This document shows positions 55,101 to 64,000 of a stretch of 64,000 nucleotides of DNA, piece after piece. The position numbers were made by a program, and so were the translations under genes. The DNA comes from Microglena sp. YARC (taxonomy: Eukaryota; Chlorophyta; Chlorophyceae; Chlamydomonadales; Chlamydomonadaceae): assembly GCA_022414725.1 (NCBI GenBank), contig CM039463.1, forward strand, positions 31,250,019-31,314,018, written 5' to 3'. Numbering within the stretch: the stretch's first letter is position 1; every line of letters begins with the position of its first letter. The notes below the pieces were generated by a model, which was not told the origin of the DNA, did not search any database, and was given only the letters and a program-made list of their open reading frames with translations.

Positions 55101-56755
55101 GAGGGTAGCATGGCTGGGAGACGCTTGAAGAAGGTGTCCTTCTCCATGCTGTCCTTCACTGAGATGTTCTCCATGAAATTTACAACATCCACGAGACGGT
55201 TGTTCAGGAACTTGCACTCAGCCATCTTGTTGGGGTTCAGCCTTCGAGAGGGGTTCGAGCTCAGGAGCTTCTGGTAGTCCTGCAGCAACGCCTGAGGGAT
55301 GCCATCAGTGCGTCTCAAGTTCTCCATGCTTTTCATATACTCTTGACTAAAGGCCTCTTGAATCAGGCAGCCCAGACCCCAGGCATCCACAGCCCATGGG
55401 GGGGACTGCTCAATGACATCCCACTCTGACTTTCCTAGTTCGGCTGACTTGTACTGGTTTTCCACCATCCATGCTGCAGCCTTGATAGGTGCATCGGCTG
55501 CATTGGCAGCAGCGAGCTCAGTGAGCAAATCGAAGCCATGTAGCTTCCAATCCAGGGTTTCAGTCACTACCACTGCATCCAGGCTGAGGTGCCCATGGAT
55601 CTGGTTGCAATCGTTGTTTAAGAAGCTGACAGCCTTAGTCATGTGAAGGATGCCCATGGCAAGATAGTCAGCTCTGCAGACAAGGATGTGGAGTAGGGGC
55701 TGGTTGACTTGTGTGTGCCTTGGTTAGAGCTACTGACCCTCATAACAGAAGTCTGAATTGTCTTAACAACATTGACTTCGAACCCTGAGGACTGCAAGGA
55801 GCTGCATCAAAGGCATAACAGAATATAAAAACGTGTAAGTGAGTGCTATAGGCTTACGCTACAGTCTTACGCTACAGTCTAATGGTTGCCCTAGAACCAA
55901 AAGAGTCCTGCTCACCGAAGATCGCAGATCGTAAGTTTAAACCTAGACAGGCCTGCGGTCCTGTTAACTCGCCCTTTAGCGGAAAGCCCATCAAATTTGT
56001 ATCACCCATACCTTTGCTGACCCTCCAATGCCAGCTCCTCAAGAACCTCCTTCAGAGGCCTTACGGGCTGGGTGACGAGGTAGATATTTGTCATCCCCTT
56101 GTCAGTGATCTCATGGCTGTCCTTGAAAGCTAGCACATTAGGATGGCGCATCTGAAGAGCAGATTAGTGGGGGTAAGGAAATGACAACCTGCAAATCACT
56201 GAACTCAACTCGCAGCCTTGTCTGGCCATGGGGCATATGACCTGCCCTACCAGGATCTTAACATTTTCCTTGTTTCACTTGAAGCTACATATGTATGAAC
56301 AAACCTCACGCTGCAAACAACACGTGTCCAATATATTTCATTGAAGAGCTTATCCCATGCGATTGTTTCATTGTTGCATGAGCAACTGGATTATTGCTGG
56401 CACAACAGACAAGGGCAGTAGGGTTCCCCCCCCCCCCCCCCACCCCCACCCCCTCATGTCCACAATGAGAAATCTAGGCAAAATTACAGTGGATTCTTCC
56501 CCTGCGAGGTTTCTGCCTCGAAGAAGGCAGTTAGGCAATTACCAGCTTTAGACGCTTAATTCCATTTCTCGCGGCAACCAGGGCTCGGTCGTTGACATTT
56601 GCGCTCGATATCTTAAATATGGAAACTGGAGACTCGTCAGCATCTGTCTTTCCACGGGAATGGATCCAGCCACCCCAGGAGGACTCATAGGCATCCTCGA
56701 CTGTGTAGGGGAAAGTACTTCCTCCGAAAATGGAGGAAGTAAATTTCGCAAACAT
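52191..56755 (-). CDS. SCYL1: SCY1-like pseudokinase (SCYL1 type), five exons
   Basis: SCYL1 proteins are catalytically inactive kinase-HEAT proteins that act in Golgi-ER COPI traffic; a role here is inferred from the family. Exons are 56755-56543, 56151-56012, 55673-54286, 53433-53189 and 52559-52191, with matching phases and 784 residues. Exon 1 carries SRGKTDADESPVSIFK; exon 2 starts MRHPNVLAFKDS. In exon 3 the HRD region reads IHGHLSLDA and the DFG position HGFDLL, so catalytic residues are missing. VDAWGLGCLIQEAF follows near residue 213, then HEAT-like repeats to about 570. The acidic, Trp-containing tail (SDGWGDDDADDLG) ends KPMRLGVSKLGAKKAQD, close to the animal SCYL1 end, but the basic pair sits one residue further from the terminus. 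Confidence 0.93.
52670..52880. repeat. 39-bp tandem repeat in SCYL1 intron 4
   Basis: TCCAGTCCTTCTGGTCTATT plus GGAGCCAAGCCAAGCCACA is repeated five times. The 39-bp period keeps an open frame on both strands. Confidence 0.9.
53108..53226 (-). repeat. Tandem copy of SCYL1 exon 4 end and donor
   Basis: The last 38 bp of exon 4 with its donor (TTTTCAG|GTGTG, boundary at 53189) is repeated 78 bp further into the intron (boundary at 53111). The true exon ends NEDMGDDDFQ. The copy has a stop in place of the glutamate codon but keeps GATGATTTTCAG|GTGTG. Confidence 0.8.
53535..53672 (+). mobile_element. MITE family 1, copy e
   Basis: AGGGAAAGGCAATATG at the start and ATATGCCGGTCCATA at the end. 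It lies in SCYL1 intron 3 (53434-54285). Confidence 0.75.
56425..56452. repeat. Poly-C run in SCYL1 intron 1
   Basis: An almost uninterrupted run of C with two A interruptions (CCCACCCCCACCCCC at its end). Confidence 0.9.
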
Positions 56756-57041
56756 TTCTAACCTGAGTGAAGCACAGGGAAGTGAGAAGGAAACTTGATA
56801 TGGTCAATCGCAGTCGCAAAGCAAGAACTGAGTTCGGAGACGAGTGCGAGTGTACCGGGGATGTACAATTCATTTTGAAGTTCGCATGGGCTACTCTAGG
56901 CAATGCATGCAACTCTCCATCTTGGCATGCGATATATTCGGGTACCGCTATCACTCTGACCATACCGCTCCCTCGGCCTTTCTACCTAGAGTGTGTTCTT
57001 GAAAATCAAACAAGCTGGCTTCTGCAACTGTATCTGACGAG
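56756..57041. promoter_or_regulatory. Shared 5' region of SCYL1 and REV7 (putative bidirectional promoter)
   Basis: The SCYL1 start codon (minus, 56755) and the first recognised REV7 coding sequence (plus, 57042) face away from each other across fewer than 290 bp. The interval probably also holds the short REV7 first exon, so the promoter proper may be smaller. No TATA box or conserved element was identified; the call rests on gene orientation. Confidence 0.4.
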
Positions 57042-60000
57042 CTTGTAGAATGCATTGCTGAGTTGCTAGAAGCTTGCATTCACGTCTCCATCAAAGCTCG
57101 TGGTATTTACGATGACAGCCTGTTCGAGAGAGTGAAATACGGTAGCATTCCATTTCGTCGTGCTCGGCACCCCGGGATAATCACTTACATTGGATCAACT
57201 GTGGACAAATTGAAGGTATAATATTAGGGGGTCGTGCTTGTACCAAGTCCAGCTTTCCATCACAATTTATTGATCTCCCAACGAGCCTGAACATTGGGCA
57301 TGCTTGCTCCTGTAAGTTTGGGTTGCACACAATACTATCCACGCTGCCGAACATGTTTCCATGTGTGGATAATGATAAATATGATTTTGGAAAATATTCT
57401 GAATTGGCACATGAATTGACCAATGATGGTAGTTGCTGTTTCCAAATTTTCCCAATTCGATACCATGAAACATGAAGCTTTTCTCTGCATTTTGTATACC
57501 GGTATCTTTGTGCAGTAAATTTGTTTCACCAGCAGACCAGGTGTGCAGATTCCAGACTCTATGCGCTGCTAGCACCATCAGCTTGGATCCAAAGTTTGCT
57601 AACCTATCCATAACTCAAGGCTTGATTGATCTAGCACATGGCTTCAGACCTCCTGGTACACGCCGAATCGCAAGAGGCAGTGGGTTGATCCTGTTACCTT
57701 AATTGCAGGTCACACGATAAAGTGGATTGACCCTGCTGATCTTTGATTCCAGATCACATGACCCAGTGGAATTAACTTGATGCCCTGATATACAAGCCGT
57801 GATAAGTTGCAAAATGGTTAGCAAACCCTGACAAAGTAGTCTCCTCTAGTTCGTATTGACCTGGCCACAAGCTCCTCTGAAAATGCTATTATAATCCGCA
57901 TTCACCTGACCACTTACTTCTCTGACATGGCTTTTCTAATTCATATTCACCTGGCCACAAGCCCCCATGACAAGGCTAGTCTTATTCATCTTAACCTGAC
58001 CACAGGCTTCTCTGGCAAGAATATTCTACTCCATATTCACCTGACCACGAGCTCCTCTGAAAAAGCTGTTCCAATTCATATTCGCCTGGCCACAAGCTCT
58101 CATGACAAGGCGATTATAATTAATATTCACCTGGCCACAGGCTTATCTGAAAAGGCTGCTCTAATTCACAATCACCTGGCCACAAGCTCCTCTGAAAAAG
58201 CTGTTTGAATTCATATCCACCTCACCACAGGCTTCTCTGACAAGGCTAGTCTAATTCATCTTAACCTCACCACAGGCTTCTCTGACAAGCCTAGTCTAAT
58301 TCATCTTAACCTTATCACAGGCTCCCATGACAAGGCTAGTCTAATTCATCTTTTCCTGGCCGCAAGCTCCTCTTAAAAGTCTAGTCTAATCCACATTCAC
58401 CTCGCCACAAGCTCCCATGACAAGGCTAGTCTAATTCACATTCACCTGGCCACAAGCTCCCCTGACAAGGCTAGTCTAATTCATATTCACCTCACCACAG
58501 ACTTCTCTGGCAAGGCTATTCTAATTCAACTTAACCTGATCACAGGCTTCTCTGACAAGGCTATTCTAATTCACATTCACCTGACCACAAGCTCCCCTGA
58601 CAAGGCTATTCTAATTCATCTTAACCTGATCACACGCTTCTCTGACAAGGCTGTTCTAATTCACATTCACTTGGCCACAAGCTCCCCTGACAAGGCCAGT
58701 CTAATTCATCTTAACCTGGCCACAGGCTTCTCTGACAAGGCTATTATACTTCATCTTCACCTGGCCACAAGCTCCTCTGAAAAGGCTAGTCTAATCCATA
58801 TTCACCTCGCCGCAGGCTCCTCTGAAAATTCCATTATAATTTATATTCACCTGGCCACAGGCTCCTCTGAAAAGCGGACATTTGAGGGAGGTTGGAGTTG
58901 TCTTTTTCAACCCTCGAGGGGAGCCTCTCGAGCGCATTGCTTTCTGTCTTCAGGTGATCTCAACATTTTTTCATATCGTGTGAGGGTGGTGATACGCATA
59001 ATTTATAGTAAATTTCAATTATCTACTAGAACTCGACCTCAGGTCCTCTATCGTCTCCTTCCGATTTGCTGGGGTCCAGATCATAATAGACCCCCCAGAT
59101 AGTTTTTAATTGTTTTGATTATTTGGGGTTGGCAAGTCGCTTAGCCCCATTAGTAACCCCCTGGATTGGAACACACATACATAGTTGACATGTAGCTACT
59201 CCCTTGCAACAAAGAAGACATCAGATACAGTAAACGTACGCATTGCGTAGGGGACTATTCCCTAGCAATAAAGTACACCTCATTTACAGTTGACATACTT
59301 GTCTTCAGGTGGCTTTTCCTCAGCAAGGTGATCCAGGAACCCTAGACTTTGCTGAAATTGAAGCTGGCCTCACTTCAGTCCTCGTCAAGTTGCAATTCAT
59401 CGATCACTTGCTGAAACCTCTCCCCCCTGGTATGTGTCCTGCTTTATTGCCCCTATTGTATTGCCCCTATTATATTGCCCCTATCATATATTATGTTAAA
59501 GAGGGCTACTCTTTTACGATTTGTTTTCATCCTTAAACCAACTTCTGCGATGCCAACTGCTTACAAGTCAGAGTAAGGTGAAGAAACAAGGCAAGAAAAC
59601 CTATCATATTGCAATCTTATTGTGAATGCAGGTGACATGAGGCACAGCAGGATACATACTTGGCTTGACGTAGTAAACTCAAGTGGTCTTTCTTTTTTTG
59701 AAAAGCAAGGTAGCCTGCTTAAGCTACAAAGGGGATGAAGAAGATACATTGCGCATGCCAGGGCCCCCCGCCCGCCACAGGGGGGGGGCGATCGCCATGC
59801 GCAGATATCGCCATCTGCTCCAAGACAAATGATGAATTTGCTGATGCTGTTGGGGTTTTAAGTTGAGAATTCCTCACCATGGGTGAGCATAATCCTGTGC
59901 GCTTCTATGTGCGTTTAAATGTGCACTGTAATCTGGAATGCCCATTCCTACTTTCCAATTGGTTGCCACAAAATCCGCCCAGCTCTGTATAGCTTGTGTT

Positions 60001-61340
60001 TGTCCTGTGCTGTTTTAACGCACTTCACATTCAATCGCATCCAAAAATGTTGAGATCGGTGATACACCCGCACAAATCTGTTACTGGGGCTATCCCATGC
60101 GCATCCGCATCAAGACCTATCCCCACATCTATTTTTTGCTACGTGTAGCAGCTTCTAGGCAGCTCCTTTTCCCGGTCCTTGGGCCAAACCTGAAGCTAGC
60201 TAGTGCATATGAAAGATGACATGGCAGGCATGCCAATGCAGCTACAAGCTTTGGGTTTGGGTTTGACCCAGTGGCTAGCTAATGGAGCTGGCGGGAATGA
60301 AGCTGCCACGAGTAGCCCACAATAGAAACAGTGCCCACATCGTATTCTCTTTTGGTTGCATAGCCTGAGTGGGATCCGCCATGGGATCGCTACGCAACAA
60401 TCCTGAAAGCAGGCTTGAGTAACCCAATTAGCTACTCAACCTGGCCTACAGAAATCTGAAAGAAAAAACAGCGCTATCCCATCTGCATCCACATCAAGCC
60501 CTAGCCCCACATAGTATTCTCTATGCATTCCTTGAAGAAGAAGAAAAGAAAGACAAAAATTGTGTTCACGTTTATATTTTCCTGGTGAATTTATTTGCAC
60601 TGCCAAAGACGGCGAGAAGCCAAACTGCTGGCTGAAGCTATGTAACTAAGTTCAAGTGTATTACCTGGGTGCATGGCCACGCTGATGTGCCTATCTCATT
60701 CTCTGAGGCTGGGTAGTTTTGAAGTGCTGCCGGAATTCGGACCTGGTTTAAAACCTGACAGATGTTACCTTGAATTTATCTGGTATTACTAGGGAACGGC
60801 AATCTGATATCATGTCATCATATGATGCCGGCAGTCTGGCTAGGCTAAATTTACCATTTAAATACCATTTCATATGATGTAATTTGTATGATATCATACT
60901 CACCTTTGGCCAACATCATATGATATGCCAATCCCTAGGTATAACACTAACCACCCCGTTTGACAACTGGCAGGTTTGACCTTTGAAGTTGTGGCCTACA
61001 GTATGATATGCCAATCCATAGGTATGACACTTACCACCTGTGTGACAACTGGCAGGTTATACCTTTGAAAGTTGTGGCCTGCAGTATGATATGCCAATCC
61101 CTAGGTATAACATTAACCACCCCGTTTTTTCAACTGGCAGGTTGTACCTTTGAAGTTGTGGCCTACAGCACAAAGCGCGAAGCTATTGACTCTCAGTTTT
61201 TTTGTGAGGAAAGCACACACAGCTCAGAGCTTGTGCAGCCCATTTCTGCACATGCAGTCAAGAGCATCTGTGTTGGGAGGGGCAGCATCGCAATGCAGGT
61301 CTTAGTGGAGGAGTCCGCTAGCAAGCATCAGCCCCATTAA
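57042..61340 (+). CDS. REV7: REV7/MAD2L2 HORMA-domain protein, four exons seen, N-terminus missing
   Basis: REV7 is the HORMA adaptor of DNA polymerase zeta (translesion synthesis) and, in animals, of shieldin. Exons are about 57042-57215, 58861-58953, 59309-59429 and 61141-61340, with agreeing phases, giving about 195 residues; the family has about 210, so a short first exon is missing. Signatures are LVECIAELLEACIHVSI (helix A), GIYDDSLFERVKYGS, RRARHPGIITYIGS, then LREVGVVFFNPRGEPLERIA, and the safety-belt start LLKPLPPGCTFEVVAYSTK (split by the last intron after PPG). The C-terminus is SIAMQVLVEESASKHQPH, parallel to the LQLYVEE end of relatives. The acceptor of the first exon listed is uncertain. 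Introns 1 and 3 contain multiplied copies of their own 3' splice sites. Confidence 0.88.
57850..58875 (+). repeat. 45-bp tandem repeat ending in the REV7 exon 58861 acceptor
   Basis: About 22 units of 45 bp read CACCTGGCCACAGGCTCCTC, TGAAAAGGCTAGTCTAATTC, ATATT. The last unit is in exact 45-bp register with the real splice acceptor CTGGCCACAG|GCTCCTCTGAAAAG, so 14 exon bases belong to the repeat. Many units keep CCACAG|GCT as potential acceptors. The period divisible by three gives stop-free frames (HLATSSSEKA), not counted as genes. Confidence 0.9.
60130..60332 (+). mobile_element. Foldback family 2, copy f
   Basis: TATTTTTTGCTACGTGTAGC at the left and CGAGTAGCCCACAATAGAAA at the right, with CTTGGGCCAAACCTGAAGCTAG inside as in copy e. 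It lies in REV7 intron 3. Confidence 0.7.
60570..60660 (+). repeat. Dispersed repeat with GCTATGTAACTAAG end, copy 3
   Basis: TATATTTTCCTGGTGAATTT, CTGCCAAAGACGGCGAGAAG and CTGGCTGAAGCTATGTAAC match the copy at 33105. It lies in REV7 intron 3. Confidence 0.65.
60791..60937 (+). mobile_element. MITE family 1, copy f
   Basis: AGGGAACGGCAATCTG at the start and ATATGCCAATCCCT at the end; the marker GCCGGCAGTCTGGCTAGGC is present. Its 3' end is also the start of each unit in the following triplication. Confidence 0.8.
60919..61168 (+). repeat. Triplicated 83-bp unit: MITE end + 3' splice site + REV7 exon start
   Basis: Units start at 60919, 61002 and 61085 with TATGATATGCCAATCC. Each contains CAACTGGCAG followed by about 28 bp of the last REV7 exon (ACCTTTGAAGTTGTGGCC) up to CTACAG or CTGCAG. 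The third copy is the one joined to the rest of the exon and matches the required reading frame (PPG|CTFEVV). Confidence 0.9.
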
Positions 61341-61389
61341 AGAAGAAGAGATCAGCCTGGTTCAGCGCTATCAGAATTTTGCACGCACC

Positions 61390-62330
61390 ATATCAGCAAT
61401 ATCTGGCCCTTGCAACATCTCAGGCCTTGGAAACCCAGAGCAGCATACGTCTGGCCCTTGCAGTTATCTCAGGGCTTGGCAGCCCAAAGCAACACACATC
61501 TGGCCCTTTCATATATCTCAGGCCTTGGCAGCCTAAAGCAGCACATATTTAGCCCTTGCAACATCTCAGGCCTTGGAAACCCAGAGCAGCATACATCTGG
61601 CCCTTGCAGCTCTCTCAGGCCGTGGAATCCCAGAGCAGCAGATACCTGGCCCTTGCAGTTCTCTCAGGCCTTGGCAGCCCAAACCAGCATACATCTGGCC
61701 CTTGCAACATTCTCAGGCCTTGTCAGCCCAAACCAGCATACGTCTGTTCCTTGCAACATTCTCAGGCCGTGTAATCCCAGAGCAGCATACGTCTGGCCCT
61801 TGCAGCCCAAAGCAACACACATCTGGCCCTTTCAGATATCTCAGGCCTTGGCAGCCTAAACCAGCATATACCTGGCCCTTGCAACATCTCAGGCCTTGGA
61901 AACCTAGTGCAGCATACATCTGACGCTTGCAGTTCTCTCAGGCCTTGGAATCCCAGAGCAGCAGATACCTGGCCCTTGCAGCTCTCTCAGGCCTTGACAG
62001 CCCAGAGCAACAAACATCTGGCTCTTACAGTTATCTCAGGCCTTGGCAGCCCAAAGCAACATATATCTGGCCCTTTCTAATATCTCAGGCCTTGGCAGCC
62101 TAAAGCAGCATATACCTGGCCCTTGCAACATCTCAGGCCTTGGCAGCCCAAACCAGCATACATCTGACCCTTGCAGTTCTTTCAGGCCTTGGAATCCCAG
62201 AGCAGCAGATACCTGGCCCTCCCAGTTCTCTCTGTCATTGACAGCCCAGAGCAACATACATCTGGCTCTTACAGTTATCTCAGGCCTTGGCAGCTCAAAG
62301 CAGCAGATACCTGGCCCTTGCACCTAGAAT
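61390..62330. repeat. 49-bp tandem repeat, about 18 units
   Basis: TCTCAGGCCTTGGCAGCCCA, AAGCAGCATACATCTGGCCC, TTGCAACA-type units are repeated with 48-51 bp spacing, between the REV7 stop codon and the exon at 62349. Confidence 0.9.
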
Positions 62331-62348
62331 ACACATACAGATACCAGG

Positions 62349-62465
62349 ATGGCCCAGAAGGCAGCAGAGTCGGTAAAGCGAAGAATGGACTCTGAGACAG
62401 AGCGTCTGCTTGCCAAACTCATTATGGATGGGGCATTGCAGCTGGAAGAGAATGCTTCAAACCAG
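62349..62465 (+). CDS. Candidate first coding exon, gene unknown
   Basis: An ATG at 62349 opens 39 codons that end AAC CAG|GTGGGT, a good 5' splice site in phase 0. The peptide begins MAQKAAESVKRRMDSETE and ends GALQLEENASNQ, charged and helix-prone. An alternative is an internal exon starting after ATACCAG at 62347. Downstream exons lie beyond the following satellite or outside the window. The family is not recognised. The exon end and donor are copied six more times downstream. Confidence 0.5.
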
Positions 62466-63150
62466 GTGGGTTAAATTCAAGTTCAAATTAAAGCCCCCCC
62501 GACCCACCTGGTTTGAAGGATTCTCTTCAAACTCATTATGGATGGGGCATTGCAGTTGGAAGAGAAGGCATCGAACCAGGTGGGATACATTCAAATTCAA
62601 ATTATAGGCCCCCCGACCCACCTGGTTTCAAACAGTCTCTTCCCACTCATCATAGATCGGGCATTGCAGCAGAAAGAGAATGCTTCAAACCAGGTGGGTC
62701 CAATTCAAATTCGAGGCTCCCGACCCACCTGATCAGAAGCATTCTCTTCCAACGCATAATAGATGGGGCATTTCAGCGGGAAGAGAATGCTTTGAACTAG
62801 GTGGGTTAAATTCAAATTCAAATTACAGACCCCCCGACCCACCTGGTTTGAAGGATTCTCTTCCAACTCGTAATGGATGGGGCATTGCAGCTGGAAGAGA
62901 ATGCTTCGAACCAGGTGGGTCCAATTCAAATTCAAATTATAGACCCCCCCCGACCCACCTGGTTCCAAACAGTATTTTCCCACTTACAATATATGGGGCA
63001 TTGCAGCTGGAAGAGAATGCTTCAAACTAGGTGGGTTAAATATAAATTCAAATTCTAGTCCCCTTGACCCACCTGGTTCGAAGCATCCTCTTCCAAATTA
63101 TTATGTATGGGGCGTCGCAGCTGGAAGAGAATGCTTCGAGCCAGGTGGGT
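62427..63150 (+). repeat. About 114-bp tandem repeat made of an exon end, its donor and an inverted copy
   Basis: GATGGGGCATTGCAGCTGGA and AGAGAATGCTTCAAACCAGG|TGGG start at 62427 (true exon), 62541, 62655, 62762, 62876, 62992 and 63105. Between them lie inverted copies (CCCACCTGGTTTGAAGGATT) near 62503, 62617, 62724, 62838, 62955 and 63067. Each unit is therefore a hairpin, and each direct copy keeps the GT donor. Confidence 0.9.
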
Positions 63151-63184
63151 AGGGGGTCTAAAATTTGTATTCAATTGTTACATG

Positions 63185-63357
63185 TTTTTTGGCGGAGTCC
63201 CCTCTTCAAGGGAGCGGGAGACCCCAGGTTTACCCCTTTGTCCATTTGTCTGACCATCTGACCGAGACGAAGCCTGACAAGTCAGCCAACGGTGTCGTAA
63301 TTAACTCGCTTCCGTTGCCACCTGTCGCTCCGTCAGGAACAGCCGCCGCAATTTTTA
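63185..63357 (-). mobile_element. MITE family 3, copy d
   Basis: It begins TTTTTTGGCGGAGTCCCC and ends GCCGCCGCAATTTTTA. Inverted interior: GACGAAGCCTGACAAGTCAG and CCAACGGTGTCGTAATTAAC. Confidence 0.7.
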
Positions 63358-63479
63358 GCTGCATGGAACGCTGCATGGAACTTGTACAGCTATCTCTGGG
63401 CTGCTCATGGTCTTACAATTCTAAGTCTCCCTGTGCCATACCCATGGAAACCAGGAAGAACACAAAGGGGATTCCGGCC

Positions 63480-63900
63480 CGTGACTTGGATATGGTGATG
63501 ATGATGAAACATGCACACATGCACATGCACACACGCAAACATGAAAACATGCTCACACGCACACATGAAAACACACCAAGTGGATGCGGGCCCATGACTT
63601 GGATATGGTGATGATGATGAAACCTGCACACATGCACATGCACACGCACACATGAAAACATGCTCACATGCACACACGCACACAGGCTCACATGCACATG
63701 CCCACACGCTAACATGAAAACACTCTAAGTGGATTCGGGCCCAATACTTGGATGTGATGATGATGATGAAACATGCACACACAGACACATGAAAATATGC
63801 ACACATGCACACATGAAAACATGCGCACATGCAAACATGAAAACATGCTCACATGCACACATGAAAACACTCTTAAGTGGATTCGGGCCCATGACTTATG
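63480..63900. repeat. Tandem repeat of about 130 bp, CA/ATG-rich
   Basis: GACTTGGATATGGTGATGAT, GATGAAACATGCACACATGC, CACACATGAAAACA and AGTGGATTCGGGCCC recur in about three units. Confidence 0.85.
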
Positions 63901-63904
63901 ACTG

Positions 63905-64000
63905 ATGTGATGATGATGATGATTACATTTCCCCGGTGCCCCACTGGACTCCGTGTGTTCCCGCGGCTTGACATAGTCAAGGGGGACTTGTGAGCATCAC
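63905..64000 (+). repeat. GAT-tract element, copy 4 (cut by the window end)
   Basis: (GAT)n, TACATTTCCCCGGTGCCCCA, CTGGACTCCGTG and GTCAAGGGGGACTTGTGAGC match 46490-46640. Confidence 0.75.

Noticed and set aside
57927..58208. Plus-strand frames with HLATSSSEKA-like 15-residue repeats
   Set aside because: The 45-bp satellite in the REV7 intron explains them. The frame is open because 45 is divisible by three.
62513..63058. Several frames with GALQLEENASNQVG repeats as a repeat protein
   Set aside because: Each unit is a copy of an exon end running into its intron donor, and unit lengths (107-116 bp) do not keep one frame.

Overview
The window looks like nuclear DNA of a eukaryote, most likely a green alga. 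Three protein genes can be read exon by exon: riboflavin synthase, an SCY1-like (SCYL1) pseudokinase and REV7/MAD2L2. All use GT-AG introns of 0.3-1.9 kb. Riboflavin synthase implies an organism that makes its own riboflavin, and one satellite carries the plant-type telomere heptamer CCCTAAA. The green-alga call is inference; no rRNA, organelle gene or species marker is present. More than half of the window is tandem or dispersed repeat.

Layout. 1-3427: a 33-bp minisatellite (575-2020) between stretches with no recognised gene. 3428-14365: an 11-kb foldback-like composite whose two arms of about 2.6-2.8 kb are inverted copies of each other. From the outside in, each arm holds a GT-rich tract, a 45/57-bp minisatellite, a conserved 450-bp block and a 40-bp satellite; a (GAGACC/GAGGTC)-type array lies between the arms. 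14366-17020: repeats and one decayed ORF. 17021-28385: a second copy in direct orientation that has the left arm and a longer core but stops without a right arm. Its core shows an A-B-C higher-order repeat of about 2-2.4 kb. 28386-38177: foldback elements, microsatellites, G-rich satellites and a tRNA-derived SINE. 38178-41850: one likely first exon (minus) and dispersed repeats. 41953-46180: riboflavin synthase (minus). 46200-52190: repeats and a kinase-like relic. 52191-56755: SCYL1 (minus), head-to-head with REV7 (plus, about 57042-61340). 61390-64000: satellites and one unknown exon (62349-62465).

The most unusual observation concerns the introns. In the recognised genes and candidate exons, intronic tandem repeats are often copies of the adjoining exon-intron junction itself, with exon edge and splice site copied together. 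REV7 intron 57216-58860 ends in about 22 units of 45 bp, in register with the real 3' splice site. The last REV7 acceptor is triplicated in 83-bp units that also contain the end of a MITE. Riboflavin synthase and SCYL1 junctions are copied 2-5 times. The exon ending at 62465 is followed by six more copies of its 5' splice site plus inverted copies. This suggests introns growing by junction-seeded tandem amplification.

At least six dispersed non-autonomous families (TIR/foldback MITEs, a SINE and others) recur across 28-64 kb, several inside introns. No transposase, reverse transcriptase, CRISPR array or RNA gene beyond the tRNA-like SINE heads was recognised.
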